Shown here piece by piece: positions 17,297 through 27,003 of a stretch of DNA of 64,000 bases. The stretch lies in NCBI RefSeq assembly GCF_001571265.1, contig NZ_BCTL01000034.1, forward strand, positions 1 to 64,000, in the 5' to 3' direction. The position numbers and the translations under genes are program-made. Position 1 is the first letter of the stretch; every line of letters starts with the position of its first letter. This DNA comes from Cedecea neteri NBRC 105707 = ATCC 33855 (GTDB lineage Bacteria > Pseudomonadota > Gammaproteobacteria > Enterobacterales > Enterobacteriaceae). Under the pieces are notes generated by a model. The model did no database searches. It was not told where the DNA came from and saw nothing but the letters and a program-made list of their open reading frames with translations.

Positions 17297-18832
17297 ATGC
17301 AAGATAAGGCGGCGTTTACGCCCCCCAGCCTGCTGCTGGCGACCATCGCGCTGTCGCTGGCTACCTTTATGCAGGTGCTGGACTCCACCATCGCTAACGT
17401 GGCGCTGCCGACGATCGCCGGTAACCTCGGCGTCAGCGCCGATCAGGGCACCTGGGTTATCACCTCGTTCGCGGTGTGTAACGCCATTGCCCTGCCGCTG
17501 ACCGGCTGGTTTACCCGCCGGTTTGGGCAGCTCAAGCTGTTCGTCGGGTCGGTGGCGCTGTTCACTCTCACCTCGTTCCTGTGCGGTTTTGCCCACAGCA
17601 TGACCGAGCTGATTATCTTCCGCGCGCTGCAGGGCTTTTTCGCCGGGCCGATGTTTCCGATGTGCCAGACGCTGCTGCTGATAATCTTCCCGTCCAGCAA
17701 GCGAAGTATGGCGCTGGCGCTGCTGTCGATGGTGACGGTTGTTGCGCCGATTGTCGGCCCTATCACCGGCGGCTGGATCACCGATAACTATTCCTGGCCG
17801 TGGATCTTCTACATCAACGTGCCGATCGGGATTTTTGCAGCCATCGTGGTGTGGGCGCAGCTGCGTGAACGCGAAGAAACCACCACCATCGCCCCAATCG
17901 ACTACATCGGTATTGCGCTGCTGGTGCTCGGCGTCGGGCTACTTCAGGTGGTGCTGGACAAGGGGAACGATCTCGACTGGTTTGCCTCGCCGGAAATCAT
18001 CACCATGTCGGTTATCTCTGCCGTTTCGCTGGTGTCGTTTGTCATTTGGGAACTGGGTGAGCGCCATCCAATCGTTAACCTGCGGCTGTTCGCGGACCGC
18101 AACTTTGCCATCGGCACATTGTCGCTGACGCTGGGGTACGCGGCGTTCTTCGCCATCAACATTATTCTGCCGCAGTGGCTGCAAACCCAGATGGGCTACA
18201 CCGCAATCTGGGCCGGGCTGGCTGCCGCCCCGATGGGCGTGCTGCCACTATTGTTGACGCCGATTGTCGGGCGCTACGCCAACCAGGTCGATATGCGCCT
18301 GTTGGCCACGCTGTCGTTCCTGACCATGGGCGCTTCGTGCCTGCTGCGCGCGCAGTTTAACACCAGCGTAGATTTCCGCACTATTGCCGAAGTACAGCTG
18401 TTCATGGGGATTGGCGTGGCGTTCTTCTTCATGCCGATAACCACCATTGTGCTGTCGAACCTGCACGGCGTTGAGGTCGCGGAAGGCTCTGGCCTGGCGA
18501 CTTTCTTCCGCGTGCTCGGCGGATCGTTTGCTTCTTCGCTGACCACCTGGATTTGGTCACGCCGCGAGGTTTATCACCACGCCAACCTGACGGAAAGCGT
18601 GTCGGCCTATAACCCTTCGGCGATGGATTATTTGCATAAGATGGGCGGCGCAACGCAGCAGCACCTTGCCGTGGTGGATAAAACCATCGAGCAGCAGGCC
18701 TATATGATGTCGACCATCGACTACTTCTGGCTGCTGGGCTGGGGCTTTATGGCGCTGATTGTAGTGATTTGGTTTGCCCGTCCACCATTTATACGGGCAG
18801 GCGCACCGGGAGCCCCTTCCGCAGGGCACTGA
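17297..18832 (+). CDS. EmrB-like DHA2-family multidrug transporter
   Basis: A 14-helix MFS proton antiporter (DHA2) that would export hydrophobic compounds through the adjacent EmrA-like protein and a TolC-type channel. It is 511 aa, close to EmrB (512). The DHA2 signature LDSTIANVALPTIAGNLG lies in helix 1, motif A is GWFTRRFGQLKLF, and motif C in helix 5 is VAPIVGPITGGWITDNYSW. It is the last gene of the MarR operon and ends 15 bp before a perfect intrinsic terminator. No outer-membrane component is encoded here. Substrates are unknown. Confidence 0.92.
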   Translation: MQDKAAFTPPSLLLATIALSLATFMQVLDSTIANVALPTIAGNLGVSADQGTWVITSFAVCNAIALPLTGWFTRRFGQLKLFVGSVALFTLTSFLCGFAHSMTELIIFRALQGFFAGPMFPMCQTLLLIIFPSSKRSMALALLSMVTVVAPIVGPITGGWITDNYSWPWIFYINVPIGIFAAIVVWAQLREREETTTIAPIDYIGIALLVLGVGLLQVVLDKGNDLDWFASPEIITMSVISAVSLVSFVIWELGERHPIVNLRLFADRNFAIGTLSLTLGYAAFFAINIILPQWLQTQMGYTAIWAGLAAAPMGVLPLLLTPIVGRYANQVDMRLLATLSFLTMGASCLLRAQFNTSVDFRTIAEVQLFMGIGVAFFFMPITTIVLSNLHGVEVAEGSGLATFFRVLGGSFASSLTTWIWSRREVYHHANLTESVSAYNPSAMDYLHKMGGATQQHLAVVDKTIEQQAYMMSTIDYFWLLGWGFMALIVVIWFARPPFIRAGAPGAPSAGH

Positions 18833-18847
18833 TCAGTAGGGCTTAGC

Positions 18848-18876
18848 AAAAGGGATGGCACTGTGCCATCCCTTTT
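18848..18876 (+). terminator. Bidirectional terminator between emrB-like gene and sbmA
   Basis: A 13-bp perfect stem with loop CTG (AAAAGGGATGGCA / TGCCATCCCTTTT) and TCTTTT continuing on the + strand. Its A/T ends allow it to act for both converging genes. Confidence 0.85.
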
Positions 18877-18884
18877 CTTTTGCG

Positions 18885-20102
18885 TTATACGGCTTCTTCG
18901 GTGCCCGGCACCGGCACATCCTGCAGCGTTCGCTCGAAGCTGCGCAGACGTTTGTAGATAGACATCAGCTCAACCAGCGTGGTCCAGGAACTGATCAGAT
19001 ACTGGAACGAGCCGCGTACCTGGCCAAAGGCGTTGGTTATCTGCTGCATCAGGCCCAGGGTAATCGCACCTGCGGCAATCGAAGGGAATAGCAGGAACAG
19101 GCCAAACACATTGTCTATCTGGAGGTAAAGAATGCGCACGATGTTGAAATAGGTGTAGTGGAAGTAGAGCCGGAAGTAGTTATGCCGCACGTCGCCAAAC
19201 AGCGCTTTTACCGTTGGCGGAGTAGCGCGACTGGCATCGTCTTCCCCGTAAACCAGCTCTTTACGGTAGGCGGCCTCCACTTTCTGGTTATTAAACTGCA
19301 GCCCCGGCAGCTTTATCCCGACCGCAGCCAGCAGGCCGGTTCCCATCAGCGACCAGATAATCGCCGCAATCACCAGGCCATAAGGCACCGCGCCAACAAT
19401 CGGCAATTCTTTAACGTGTGGTGACAGCGCGACAAGAATAGGCAGGAAAGCAATCAGCGTCATCACCGACTGCAGCAGGCTCACGCCCATATCCTCAAGC
19501 GTGGAGGCAAAGCGCATGGTGTCTTCCTGCACACGCTGGGCCGCCCCTTCGATATGGCGCAGCTTCTGCCAGTTTTCCATGTAGTAGTCGTTCATCGCGG
19601 TACGCCAGCGGAATACGTAGTGGCTAATAAAGAAGCTATTCAGCACGCCGACGGTGACATAAATCAGCGCAATGCCGAGGAATACGCCGGTTTCGCTATA
19701 GAAGCGTTGCAAAGGGACTTTATTGGGCGAGGCTAGCGCGGTTTGGATAAGGTCAAAAAACGGGGCATACCAGGCGTTGATCGCCACGCCCAGCTCAACC
19801 ATAAACCAGGTCACAAAGACAATCAGCGACGAGCCGAGAATCGACCAACGTTGCCAGGGATGTGGACTCACCAGCGCCCACACACCGGCAAAAAGACCAA
19901 CACAGACGGCATAAAAAGCATAAAAAACAAATGCTTTTAGCGTCCAGAAGCGTGCTGCGCTAATAGGAATTTGCTGGCTGGCGCCCGCCAGGTTTTCTAA
20001 CCACAGGCCGCCGCCGGCCTGCCAAAATATGATTGCGAGTAGTCCCCATATTGCCGCCGAAAGAAAAAACAGCTTCGGCGACGGGAAAAAAGATTTAAAC
20101 AT
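18885..20102 (-). CDS. sbmA: Peptide antibiotic transporter SbmA
   Basis: An inner-membrane, proton-driven homodimeric importer of microcins B17 and J25, bleomycin and proline-rich antimicrobial peptides. The 405-aa product has the SbmA/BacA-like transmembrane domain: [29 protein letters not shown] and a C-terminal [23 protein letters not shown] helix, without any ATP-binding domain. In E. coli it is followed by yaiW. Here its upstream neighbour is an isochorismatase-like gene, and the five-gene LysR-emrB block separates it from yaiW. The ORF is intact. Confidence 0.95.
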   Translation of the reverse strand: MFKSFFPSPKLFFLSAAIWGLLAIIFWQAGGGLWLENLAGASQQIPISAARFWTLKAFVFYAFYAVCVGLFAGVWALVSPHPWQRWSILGSSLIVFVTWFMVELGVAINAWYAPFFDLIQTALASPNKVPLQRFYSETGVFLGIALIYVTVGVLNSFFISHYVFRWRTAMNDYYMENWQKLRHIEGAAQRVQEDTMRFASTLEDMGVSLLQSVMTLIAFLPILVALSPHVKELPIVGAVPYGLVIAAIIWSLMGTGLLAAVGIKLPGLQFNNQKVEAAYRKELVYGEDDASRATPPTVKALFGDVRHNYFRLYFHYTYFNIVRILYLQIDNVFGLFLLFPSIAAGAITLGLMQQITNAFGQVRGSFQYLISSWTTLVELMSIYKRLRSFERTLQDVPVPGTEEAV

Positions 20103-20212
20103 TACAGCACTCCTGATACGACTTTTTGTTGTTATATCTGCTGGTTATAGCGAACGTTCTACGATAATGCTTGCTGAATGTTGTATCAAGGAGTGAGAGA
20201 GGCTTACATAAC

Positions 20213-20737
20213 TTAGCGCCAGCCGTCGAGAATGGCCTCGGTTGTTTTCACCGCCAGCGTATTGCCCGGAATCGACAGATTGGCCCAAACCTCGTTGTGG
20301 TGCTGAATAAGCGCCTCGGCGCTCACCGACGTGCGGTCGGCGGTGGTGTGCGCATCGCTGGCAACCGTTATCGCATAACCCCGGCTGACGCCGTTTTTGA
20401 CGGTGGTATCCACGCAGTAATCCGTGGCGCAGCCGCACACCACCAGCTCATTGATTTCATTTTGCTTTAACAAGGAATCCAGCGTCGTGCGGTAGAAGGC
20501 ATCGCAGGCCGTTTTGGTCACATACAGCGCCCCTGCCGGGCGATGCAGTTCGGGAATAATGTCGAACGCTTCGCTGCCTGGCTGAAGCTCTGCCTCGTGA
20601 TGCTGGATAAAAATGACTTTTTCCGCCACATCAATAAGCTGATTAATTCTGGCGGTGGTTTGTTCGCGAGCACGGCGGGGGGACTCCAGAACGCCGTTTT
20701 GCATATCGATAACCATTACAACGCGGGGGGCGGGCAT
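20213..20737 (-). CDS. Isochorismatase-family cysteine hydrolase
   Basis: A 174-aa member of the isochorismatase-like superfamily. The Asp-Lys-Cys triad is visible as Asp11 (VIDMQNG), Lys75 (VTKTACDAF) and Cys108 (GCATDYCVDTT), so it should be catalytically competent, likely as an amidohydrolase. The cis-peptide GCATDYCV motif is typical of nicotinamidase/YcaC-like members. The substrate is not predictable. It has no signal peptide and lies 110 bp upstream of sbmA on the same strand, probably unrelated in function. Confidence 0.85.
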   Translation of the reverse strand: MPAPRVVMVIDMQNGVLESPRRAREQTTARINQLIDVAEKVIFIQHHEAELQPGSEAFDIIPELHRPAGALYVTKTACDAFYRTTLDSLLKQNEINELVVCGCATDYCVDTTVKNGVSRGYAITVASDAHTTADRTSVSAEALIQHHNEVWANLSIPGNTLAVKTTEAILDGWR

Positions 20738-20790
20738 GCTGACTCTCCTAAGGCTTAAGAAGGAAAAAGCGTAGCATACCCGCTGGAAGA

Positions 20791-21717
20791 TTAAATCGTG
20801 TAGAGCCCGGCATGGCCGAACGGCCGGGTTTTAAAGCGGCGGTGCAGCCACAGATACTGCTCCGGCGCGCGCATAATTTCGTGCTCAATCTTACGGTTCA
20901 CATAGGCTGCGGCGGCCTGCTCGTCTTCGCCCGGATAATCACAAAACTCCGGCTCAATAACCAGCTGGTAACCGGAGCCTCCGGGCTTGCGAATCAATAC
21001 CGTGGTCAGGATGGCGGGTTTTGCCAGGCGAGCAATAGTAAAGGTCCCGTTGGTTGTCGCGGCCTGCTGAACAGCGAAGAAAGGTGCAAAAGAACTGCCT
21101 TTCGGGCCGTAATCCTGGTCTGGAGCAAACCACACCGCCTCGCCGGATTTCAGCGCTTTCACCATCCCTTTCAGGTTACGCCTGTCGAGCATCGCTTTGT
21201 TGGAACGCGAACGCCCGCAGGTCTGCACATACTCCATCACCTTGTTATTGTGTGGGCGGTACATTGCCATCATTGGGCGACACAGCCCCATAACGCGTCC
21301 ACCAAGCTCCAGCGACATAAAATGCACGCCGATAACCATCACGCCTTTGCCTTTGTCACAGGCGGCGTTGATGTGCTCAAGGCCGCGAACATCAAACCAC
21401 TTGCGCACGCGTTCATCTGACCAAAACCAGGCCATACCGGTTTCAATCAGCCCCATGCCGAGCGAGCCAAAGTTATTCTGCACAATAATTTCAACCTGCG
21501 CCTCGCTGTAATGCGGGAAGCAAAGATGCAGGTTTTGGCGGGCAATGGTGACCCGGCGCTTGAGAAAACGCATTGAGAAACGACCAATGAGGTCGCCCAT
21601 TTTCATCAACACCGGATAAGGGAGCTGCACCCACAGCCAAAGCACACCCAGTCCAAACCAGGTAAACCAATAGCGGGGATGTAAAAGACATTTATAAAAC
21701 AGCGGCTTATTAGACAT
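20791..21717 (-). CDS. lpxP: Lipid A biosynthesis palmitoleoyl acyltransferase
   Basis: An inner-membrane acyltransferase that adds palmitoleate to Kdo2-lipid IVA in place of laurate, in E. coli at low temperature. The 308-aa protein carries the HX4E motif GVHFMSLE (His132, Glu137) and an N-terminal membrane helix. It matches LpxP better than LpxL at diagnostic stretches (FGLGVLWLWVQLPYPVL, MMAMYRPHNN, VWFAPDQDYGPKGSSFAPFFAV). The ATG at 21717 follows AAGAAG; an in-frame ATG at 21753 would add 12 residues. The ribosome-binding site lies inside a perfect 11-bp hairpin (21724-21759). Confidence 0.9.
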   Translation of the reverse strand: MSNKPLFYKCLLHPRYWFTWFGLGVLWLWVQLPYPVLMKMGDLIGRFSMRFLKRRVTIARQNLHLCFPHYSEAQVEIIVQNNFGSLGMGLIETGMAWFWSDERVRKWFDVRGLEHINAACDKGKGVMVIGVHFMSLELGGRVMGLCRPMMAMYRPHNNKVMEYVQTCGRSRSNKAMLDRRNLKGMVKALKSGEAVWFAPDQDYGPKGSSFAPFFAVQQAATTNGTFTIARLAKPAILTTVLIRKPGGSGYQLVIEPEFCDYPGEDEQAAAAYVNRKIEHEIMRAPEQYLWLHRRFKTRPFGHAGLYTI

Positions 21718-22128
21718 ATTAACTTCTTTATGCGGGAGGGTTATGTATCGCATAAAGAACTCAATCAGTAGCGGTACGCCTGGGGCTATAACTAAGATGC
21801 TGCGTAAGGAAAATAGTTGCAGCGACGCAATAAATAACTCGCAGGATAATACGCACTTTTTGCTAAAGCAGCGTAGTGAAATTGTCAGTTTTTCTTCTTA
21901 ATTAAGATCTTTCTTTAGGGGCACTGCGTACGGCCAACGGCATCGGCTAACAAACAGGCAAAAAATGCTGCATCAGGCCCCGGCTGGCAAACTTTTGTAC
22001 GCCATCTGGTGATGTAACGCACGGTTACGCTTTTCAGGCCACAATCGCTGAATTGACGCTTTGCATAAGGGCGCAGAGTAGTATAAATACCTGCAATACC
22101 GCCTTATTTTTTTAACTGGATTTTTGCG
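21718..22128. other. Divergent lpxP/ampH intergenic region
   Basis: A 411-bp region with the promoters of both genes. It contains the hairpin at 21724-21759 and a TATAAA hexamer at about 22082 with TTTGCA 16 bases upstream, a possible weak ampH promoter. No gene or further site was recognised. Confidence 0.45.
21724..21759 (-). promoter_or_regulatory. RBS-sequestering hairpin in the lpxP leader
   Basis: A perfect 11-bp inverted repeat (TTCTTTATGCG and its complement) with a 14-base loop. In lpxP mRNA the 3' arm contains the Shine-Dalgarno AAAGAAG, 5 to 6 bases before the ATG at 21717. The structure would hide the ribosome-binding site. It could also be a DNA operator. Confidence 0.5.
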
Positions 22129-23286
22129 TTGAAAACTCGTCTTCCTCGTCTTCTTATGCTGGCCGCTGCCCTGCTTCCGGCGCTCAGTTTTGCGCAACCG
22201 TCACCGGCACCAGAATTCGCCGCCGACGTTGTCGATCGCTATGCCAACCATATCTATTACGGCAGTGGTGCAACCGGCATGGCCATCGTGGTCATCGACG
22301 GTAACCAGCGGGTATTTCGCAGCTTCGGCGACACCAGACCGGGCAATAACGTTCGCCCGCAGCTGGATTCAGTGATCCGTATCGCCTCGCTGACAAAGCT
22401 GATGACCAGCGAAATGTTGGTAAAAATGCTCGATCAGGGGAAGGTCCAGCTCAACGATCCGCTCAGCAAATATGCTCCGCCAGGCGCCAGGGTACCGACC
22501 TTTAACGGCCAGCCGATTACGCTGATTAACCTCGCCACCCACACCAGCTCCCTGCCCCGTGAACAGCCCGGTGGCGCAGCGCACCGCACGGTGTTCACCT
22601 GGCCGACGCGGGATCAGCGCTGGAACTGGCTCTCGCAGGCCACGCTTAAAGCCGCACCGGGCACCGTTGCCGCCTATTCAAACCTGGCGTTTGACCTGCT
22701 GGCCGATGCCCTGTCACGCGCAACGGGCAGGCCATATGCCGACCTGTTCGATGAGCAAATCGCCCGCCCGCTGGGCATGAAAGACACCACCTTTACCCCT
22801 TCTCCAGACCAGTGCAAGCGCCTGATGATCGCCGAGAAAGGCGCCAGCCCTTGCGATAACACGCTGGCGGCAGTGGGCAGCGGCGGCGTTTACTCTACGC
22901 CGGGCGACATGATGCGCTGGATGCAGCAGTTCCTCTCCTCCGATTTCCACCATCGCGGAAATCAGGCCGACAGAATGCAAACCCTGATTTATCAGCGCAG
23001 CCAGCTGCATAAGGTTATTGGCATGGACGTGCCGGGCAAAGCGGATGCGCTAGGTATGGGCTGGGTATGGATGTCGCCGAAAGATGGCCGTCCGGGGATT
23101 ATCCAGAAAACCGGCGGCGGCGGCGGCTTCATCACCTACATGGCAATGGTGCCGCAAAATAACGTGGGCGTTTTTGTGGTGGTCACACGCTCACCGCTGA
23201 CCCGCTTCGTCAACATGAGCGACGGTGTGAACGATTTGGTCACCGAGCTAAGCGGTAGTGCAGTCCCCGTGACGCCAGCATCCTGA
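22129..23286 (+). CDS. ampH: D-alanyl-D-alanine carboxypeptidase/endopeptidase AmpH
   Basis: A class C-type penicillin-binding protein that trims peptidoglycan peptides (DD-carboxypeptidase and DD-endopeptidase) and aids muropeptide recycling. The 385-aa precursor equals E. coli AmpH. It has a signal peptide ending near ALSFA, the SxxK motif SLTK (Ser87, Lys90), YSN (183-185) and KTGGGGG. The start is TTG at 22129, the codon that gives the correct signal peptide. In E. coli it is divergent from sbmA; here lpxP and the isochorismatase gene lie between them. Confidence 0.95.
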   Translation: MKTRLPRLLMLAAALLPALSFAQPSPAPEFAADVVDRYANHIYYGSGATGMAIVVIDGNQRVFRSFGDTRPGNNVRPQLDSVIRIASLTKLMTSEMLVKMLDQGKVQLNDPLSKYAPPGARVPTFNGQPITLINLATHTSSLPREQPGGAAHRTVFTWPTRDQRWNWLSQATLKAAPGTVAAYSNLAFDLLADALSRATGRPYADLFDEQIARPLGMKDTTFTPSPDQCKRLMIAEKGASPCDNTLAAVGSGGVYSTPGDMMRWMQQFLSSDFHHRGNQADRMQTLIYQRSQLHKVIGMDVPGKADALGMGWVWMSPKDGRPGIIQKTGGGGGFITYMAMVPQNNVGVFVVVTRSPLTRFVNMSDGVNDLVTELSGSAVPVTPAS

Positions 23287-23302
23287 AGCCTGGGCGCGAC
23301 GT

Positions 23303-24328
23303 TTAGCTTACCGTCGCGCTATTTTTACGGCGTTTCTTATCGACATACATAAGCGTATCCGCCTCGCGAAGCGCATCGTCCGGCGTTGTTATTGCCGGAT
23401 TAATAGCGATAGCGCCGATGCTTGGCCCGGCATAATCAATCACGCAGGATTTTAGTTGATATTCTCCGCTCAACAGCGCTGACAGCCTGTCGCGAAAAGC
23501 GCTGGTTGCTCGCAGGGCTTCGCTGTATTCCGTCGGCCCCGCCCCGGCAACGATAAACTCATCGCCGCCCAGGCGCCCTAACACTTCATCCCCCCTCACG
23601 CCCTCTTTCAGCCGCTTGCCGATGGCGCAAAGAAAGTCATCCCCGGTTTCGTGCCCGTGTACGTCGTTTATCTGCTTAAATCCATCCAGGTCGGCAAAGG
23701 CCACCAGCACATAGCGGGCGTCATCCTTGGCGCGAGAGAACAAACGAGGCAATTGATCGAAGACCGCTCGGCGGTTAGGCAGCCCGGTTAATTCATCGGT
23801 GTAGCTGGCGGTCGTCAACGCCACGTTGGCCAACTGCAGCTTTTTCATCAACTGCTCATTTTGGATCTGCTGGGCAATCAGCTGAGAAAACAGCTGCAAG
23901 ACCTGTTCGCTATGATCGGTCAGCACGCGCTGCTCGGAGCTGGCGGCACACAGCGTGCCGTAGAGTGAGCCATCGGCAAGGGTCACAGGCGTGCTGACGT
24001 AGGTCACAATCCCCAACGCCTTTGCCGCTTCAGAGTCACCCCAAACGCTGGCGACATCGCAGGTATAGCGGCGGCCTTCATCCAAAGCGCGTTTGCACAG
24101 CGTGTCTTCCCAGGGTACGGAGAGCCCTTCCGGGATATTCATCGCTTTCGTATTGCGGGAGAAAACAATGTGCTGCTGGCTGCCCTCCGCATCGATGCGG
24201 GTCAGGTAGGTGGATTCCATATTAGTCACCAGTTCCAGCATTTCCAGCAGCTGTCTGACCAAACCTTCCAGGGTGTATTCGGCGTCTAAGGCGGAAGAGA
24301 TACGCTCAATTAGATTATCAATCATCAC
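23303..24328 (-). CDS. GAF-GGDEF diguanylate cyclase (DgcP-like)
   Basis: Makes the second messenger c-di-GMP from two GTP. The 341-aa cytoplasmic protein has a GAF sensor domain (about residues 20-155) and a GGDEF domain (about 175-335) with an intact GGDEF active site at 254-258. The product-binding inhibitory RxxD site five residues upstream is absent. Length and layout match E. coli DgcP (YeaP), and segments such as YTDELTGLPNRRA and GTLCAASSE are shared, so a DgcP orthologue is likely. It converges on ampH with 16 bp between. Confidence 0.88.
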   Translation of the reverse strand: MMIDNLIERISSALDAEYTLEGLVRQLLEMLELVTNMESTYLTRIDAEGSQQHIVFSRNTKAMNIPEGLSVPWEDTLCKRALDEGRRYTCDVASVWGDSEAAKALGIVTYVSTPVTLADGSLYGTLCAASSEQRVLTDHSEQVLQLFSQLIAQQIQNEQLMKKLQLANVALTTASYTDELTGLPNRRAVFDQLPRLFSRAKDDARYVLVAFADLDGFKQINDVHGHETGDDFLCAIGKRLKEGVRGDEVLGRLGGDEFIVAGAGPTEYSEALRATSAFRDRLSALLSGEYQLKSCVIDYAGPSIGAIAINPAITTPDDALREADTLMYVDKKRRKNSATVS

Positions 24329-24458
24329 ACTGAAATACCTTTATCGGAGGTGCAGACTTGCGCCGGGAAGCGCACTTTTTACCGTATCACAACGGCAACT
24401 TCTACCCCTCAAAATATGATATTTCTGCCGGTAATTAAACCTTGCAAAATGTAGAGAC

Positions 24459-25361
24459 TTAGTGTGAATGCAGCTTTCCCCGGGAATCCAGAGAGATAAG
24501 CACCACCGAAGAAATAATCAGCAACGACCCCAGCCAGTCCGGCAGCGTAAAGCTAATACCCAGCAGCAATACCGACAGCAGCGCGCTGCTCAACGGCTCC
24601 GCGCAGCTGAGAATACTGGCCTTTGGCCCGCCAATCATTTGTGCCCCGGTCAGGTAGAGGCTGAAGGTGATCGCCGTGCCGACTATTACCAAATAGAAGA
24701 AGGCCAGCAGCGTGCCGCCGGTTGCGGTGAAACTGCCGATCTGGCTGGCGTAAAACGGCAGCAGAGCCGTGCCGCCAAGCAGCATACTCCAGCCCACGAT
24801 GGGTAAGGTGCCGTAACGCGCAATCAGCTTCGAGGGGTAGGTCGTGTAGAACGCAGCGGCAAACGCAGAAGCAATGCCCCAGAATAACGCGCTGCCGGAA
24901 ATCGTAATCGACGCCGGATTACCGTGAGTTACCAGCACAAACGTCCCGATTAGCGAGGTGCCAATCGCGGCATAGACCAGTTTTCCGGAACGCTTTTTAC
25001 GCACAAAGGCAAACCAGGCCACGATAATAGTTGGCGAGAGGAATTGGAGAACCGTTGCGGTTGCGGCGTTGGACTGCTCGATGGTCAGCAGGAAGGTCAG
25101 CTGCACCGTTAGCGCGCCGCATAGGGTAAAAATCAGCAGGGAAATCAGGTCGTTTCGTTGCTTAAACACGGCGAAGATTTTGTCCCCGTGCATAAACGAC
25201 AGCATCAGCAGGATCAGGCCGGAAAACAGCAGCCGCAGCATGGTCAGCGACGCCGAGGAAATATGGCTTTGCTCCATAATGTATTGCGCACACACCCCGG
25301 AACTTCCCCACAGCACCGCCGCAAACAACACATACAGCATCCCTTTCCGACTAACGCTCAT
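24459..25361 (-). CDS. yicL: DMT-superfamily EamA transporter (YicL-like)
   Basis: A 300-aa inner-membrane protein with ten predicted helices arranged as two EamA repeats (residues 8-140 and 152-290). It closely follows E. coli YicL, for example [36 protein letters not shown] and [19 protein letters not shown]. YicL is a predicted exporter of metabolites whose substrate is not known. It stands alone between the dgcP-like gene and the aerotaxis-type receptor, a position different from E. coli. No regulatory site was recognised. Confidence 0.85.
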   Translation of the reverse strand: MSVSRKGMLYVLFAAVLWGSSGVCAQYIMEQSHISSASLTMLRLLFSGLILLMLSFMHGDKIFAVFKQRNDLISLLIFTLCGALTVQLTFLLTIEQSNAATATVLQFLSPTIIVAWFAFVRKKRSGKLVYAAIGTSLIGTFVLVTHGNPASITISGSALFWGIASAFAAAFYTTYPSKLIARYGTLPIVGWSMLLGGTALLPFYASQIGSFTATGGTLLAFFYLVIVGTAITFSLYLTGAQMIGGPKASILSCAEPLSSALLSVLLLGISFTLPDWLGSLLIISSVVLISLDSRGKLHSH

Positions 25362-25467
25362 CGCCCTACCCTTTCAAACTTCCGCTTAATTTAGGCCAGC
25401 ATAATAGCGTAAATCCAGGAGGATAAGGTGCCGGACATTGCTGCCGTCCACGTCCGGCATAGCAAAA

Positions 25468-27003
25468 TTAACTGCCGTAGACGTTAATCGCGCTGGTTAA
25501 GCGCCACGCACGTTGATTAAGATTTTCAACGACTGCGCCTGCCTGCACCACCATGTCAGCATTGTTCTGCGTCATGGTACTTATTTGCTCCACCGAATGG
25601 TTAATAAGCCCCAGCGCGCTGGTCTGCTCGCGGGTCGCATCGCCAATTTCTCTTATCAACCCAGCCATGCTCACGATCTCCGCCGCCATTTCGCTGATGT
25701 GCTTTTCCGCGCTTTTCACTTCGGCAACGCCCGAACTCACGCCGACTGCGTTACGATCGATCAGCGCTTTGATTTCTTTCGCCGCCGAGGCGGAATGCTG
25801 TGCCAGATTGCGCACTTCCGCAGCCACCACCGCAAAACCCCGCCCGGAAACGCCCGCCCTGGCCGCTTCCACCGCCGCATTAAGCGCGAGGATATTGGTC
25901 TGGAAAGCAATTTTGTCGATAACGCTAATTATCTCGACAATATGCTCGCTGGTCTCCGCCATCGACTCCATCATCGCCAGCGTGCGTTTCATCATCTGTT
26001 CGCCTTCCAGCGCGCTTTGGCTGGCCCTGTCTGCCATTTGTGATGTTTGCGCGGCGGAGTCCGCCGTTTGTTCGACCGCGCCGGAGATCTCCTCAATGGC
26101 CGCCGCCGTCTGCTGCAGTTGGGCGTAGGTTTCATCGGTGCGTTCGCTCATCGCCCGGCTGCTCTCAGCCAGTTGCTGGCTTATCCCGCCGATACCGCTG
26201 ACCTGGCCGCCCACATCATCCACCAGCGAGCGCAGATTAAGCCCCGACTGGTTTACCAGCCGCATCATCAGGCCTACCTCATCCACGCGATTAAGCTGAA
26301 TCAGCCCGGCCTGTTGCCCCGAGACAATTTTTTGCATTTGCCGGACGATAGTTTTTACCGGCCTGATAATTTGCTGCTGGAGAAAGCTCCCCATCGCGGC
26401 AAGCAGCAAAACGGTCAGCGCCGCCTGCCAGCCAATGTTCAAATGCGCCAGCGGCATCACGCCAACGGCCAGCGCTAACATGCCCAGCGCCCCGAAGAGC
26501 CGTTGAGACAATGAAAGGCGCTGAAAGAGCGACAGCACGCTTTTCCAGCCGCGACGGATAACCAGCCCTTTAAAGAAGCGCAGATGCCCGGCATGTTTCT
26601 CTCTGACGGCGCGATATAGCGCTTCGCTTGCCGTCACTTCCTCTCGCTCCGGCACCGTCCGTACCGAAATATACCCGGTCAGTTCGCCGCCGTGGTAAAC
26701 CGGGGTCACGTTCGCGCGGACCCAGTAAAAATCACCATTTTTCCGACGATTTTTAACCATCCCCGTCCAGCTGTCTCCCTGCTGTAAAGTAGCCCACATA
26801 TCGGCAAACGCCTCGGGCGGCATGTCGGGATGGCGAATAAGATTATGCGCCTCGCCCATTAACTCTTGTTCGGTAAAACCACAGGCTTTAATAAAAGCAG
26901 AATTGGCGTAAGTAATATGGCTGTGAATATCGGTGGTCGACATCAAAGCCTCTCCGTCCCTGAGAAGATGCTCCTGCTGCGTAACAGGGTTGTTAACTCT
27001 CAT
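25468..27003 (-). CDS. Aer-like PAS-domain methyl-accepting chemotaxis protein
   Basis: A membrane-anchored chemoreceptor. The N-terminal PAS domain (about residues 20-120) has the FAD-type motif of Aer (GEAHNLIRHPDMPPEAFADMW and NRRKNGDFYWVRANVTP), so redox or oxygen sensing is likely. A membrane hairpin lies near 165-210, followed by HAMP-like sequence and the kinase-control module, whose tip is IDKIAFQTNILALNAAVEAARAG. It differs from E. coli Aer outside PAS and the tip, so it is a paralogue-type receptor. It ends NVYGS, without a methylation-enzyme tether pentapeptide. No other che gene is nearby. Confidence 0.88.
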   Translation of the reverse strand: MRVNNPVTQQEHLLRDGEALMSTTDIHSHITYANSAFIKACGFTEQELMGEAHNLIRHPDMPPEAFADMWATLQQGDSWTGMVKNRRKNGDFYWVRANVTPVYHGGELTGYISVRTVPEREEVTASEALYRAVREKHAGHLRFFKGLVIRRGWKSVLSLFQRLSLSQRLFGALGMLALAVGVMPLAHLNIGWQAALTVLLLAAMGSFLQQQIIRPVKTIVRQMQKIVSGQQAGLIQLNRVDEVGLMMRLVNQSGLNLRSLVDDVGGQVSGIGGISQQLAESSRAMSERTDETYAQLQQTAAAIEEISGAVEQTADSAAQTSQMADRASQSALEGEQMMKRTLAMMESMAETSEHIVEIISVIDKIAFQTNILALNAAVEAARAGVSGRGFAVVAAEVRNLAQHSASAAKEIKALIDRNAVGVSSGVAEVKSAEKHISEMAAEIVSMAGLIREIGDATREQTSALGLINHSVEQISTMTQNNADMVVQAGAVVENLNQRAWRLTSAINVYGS

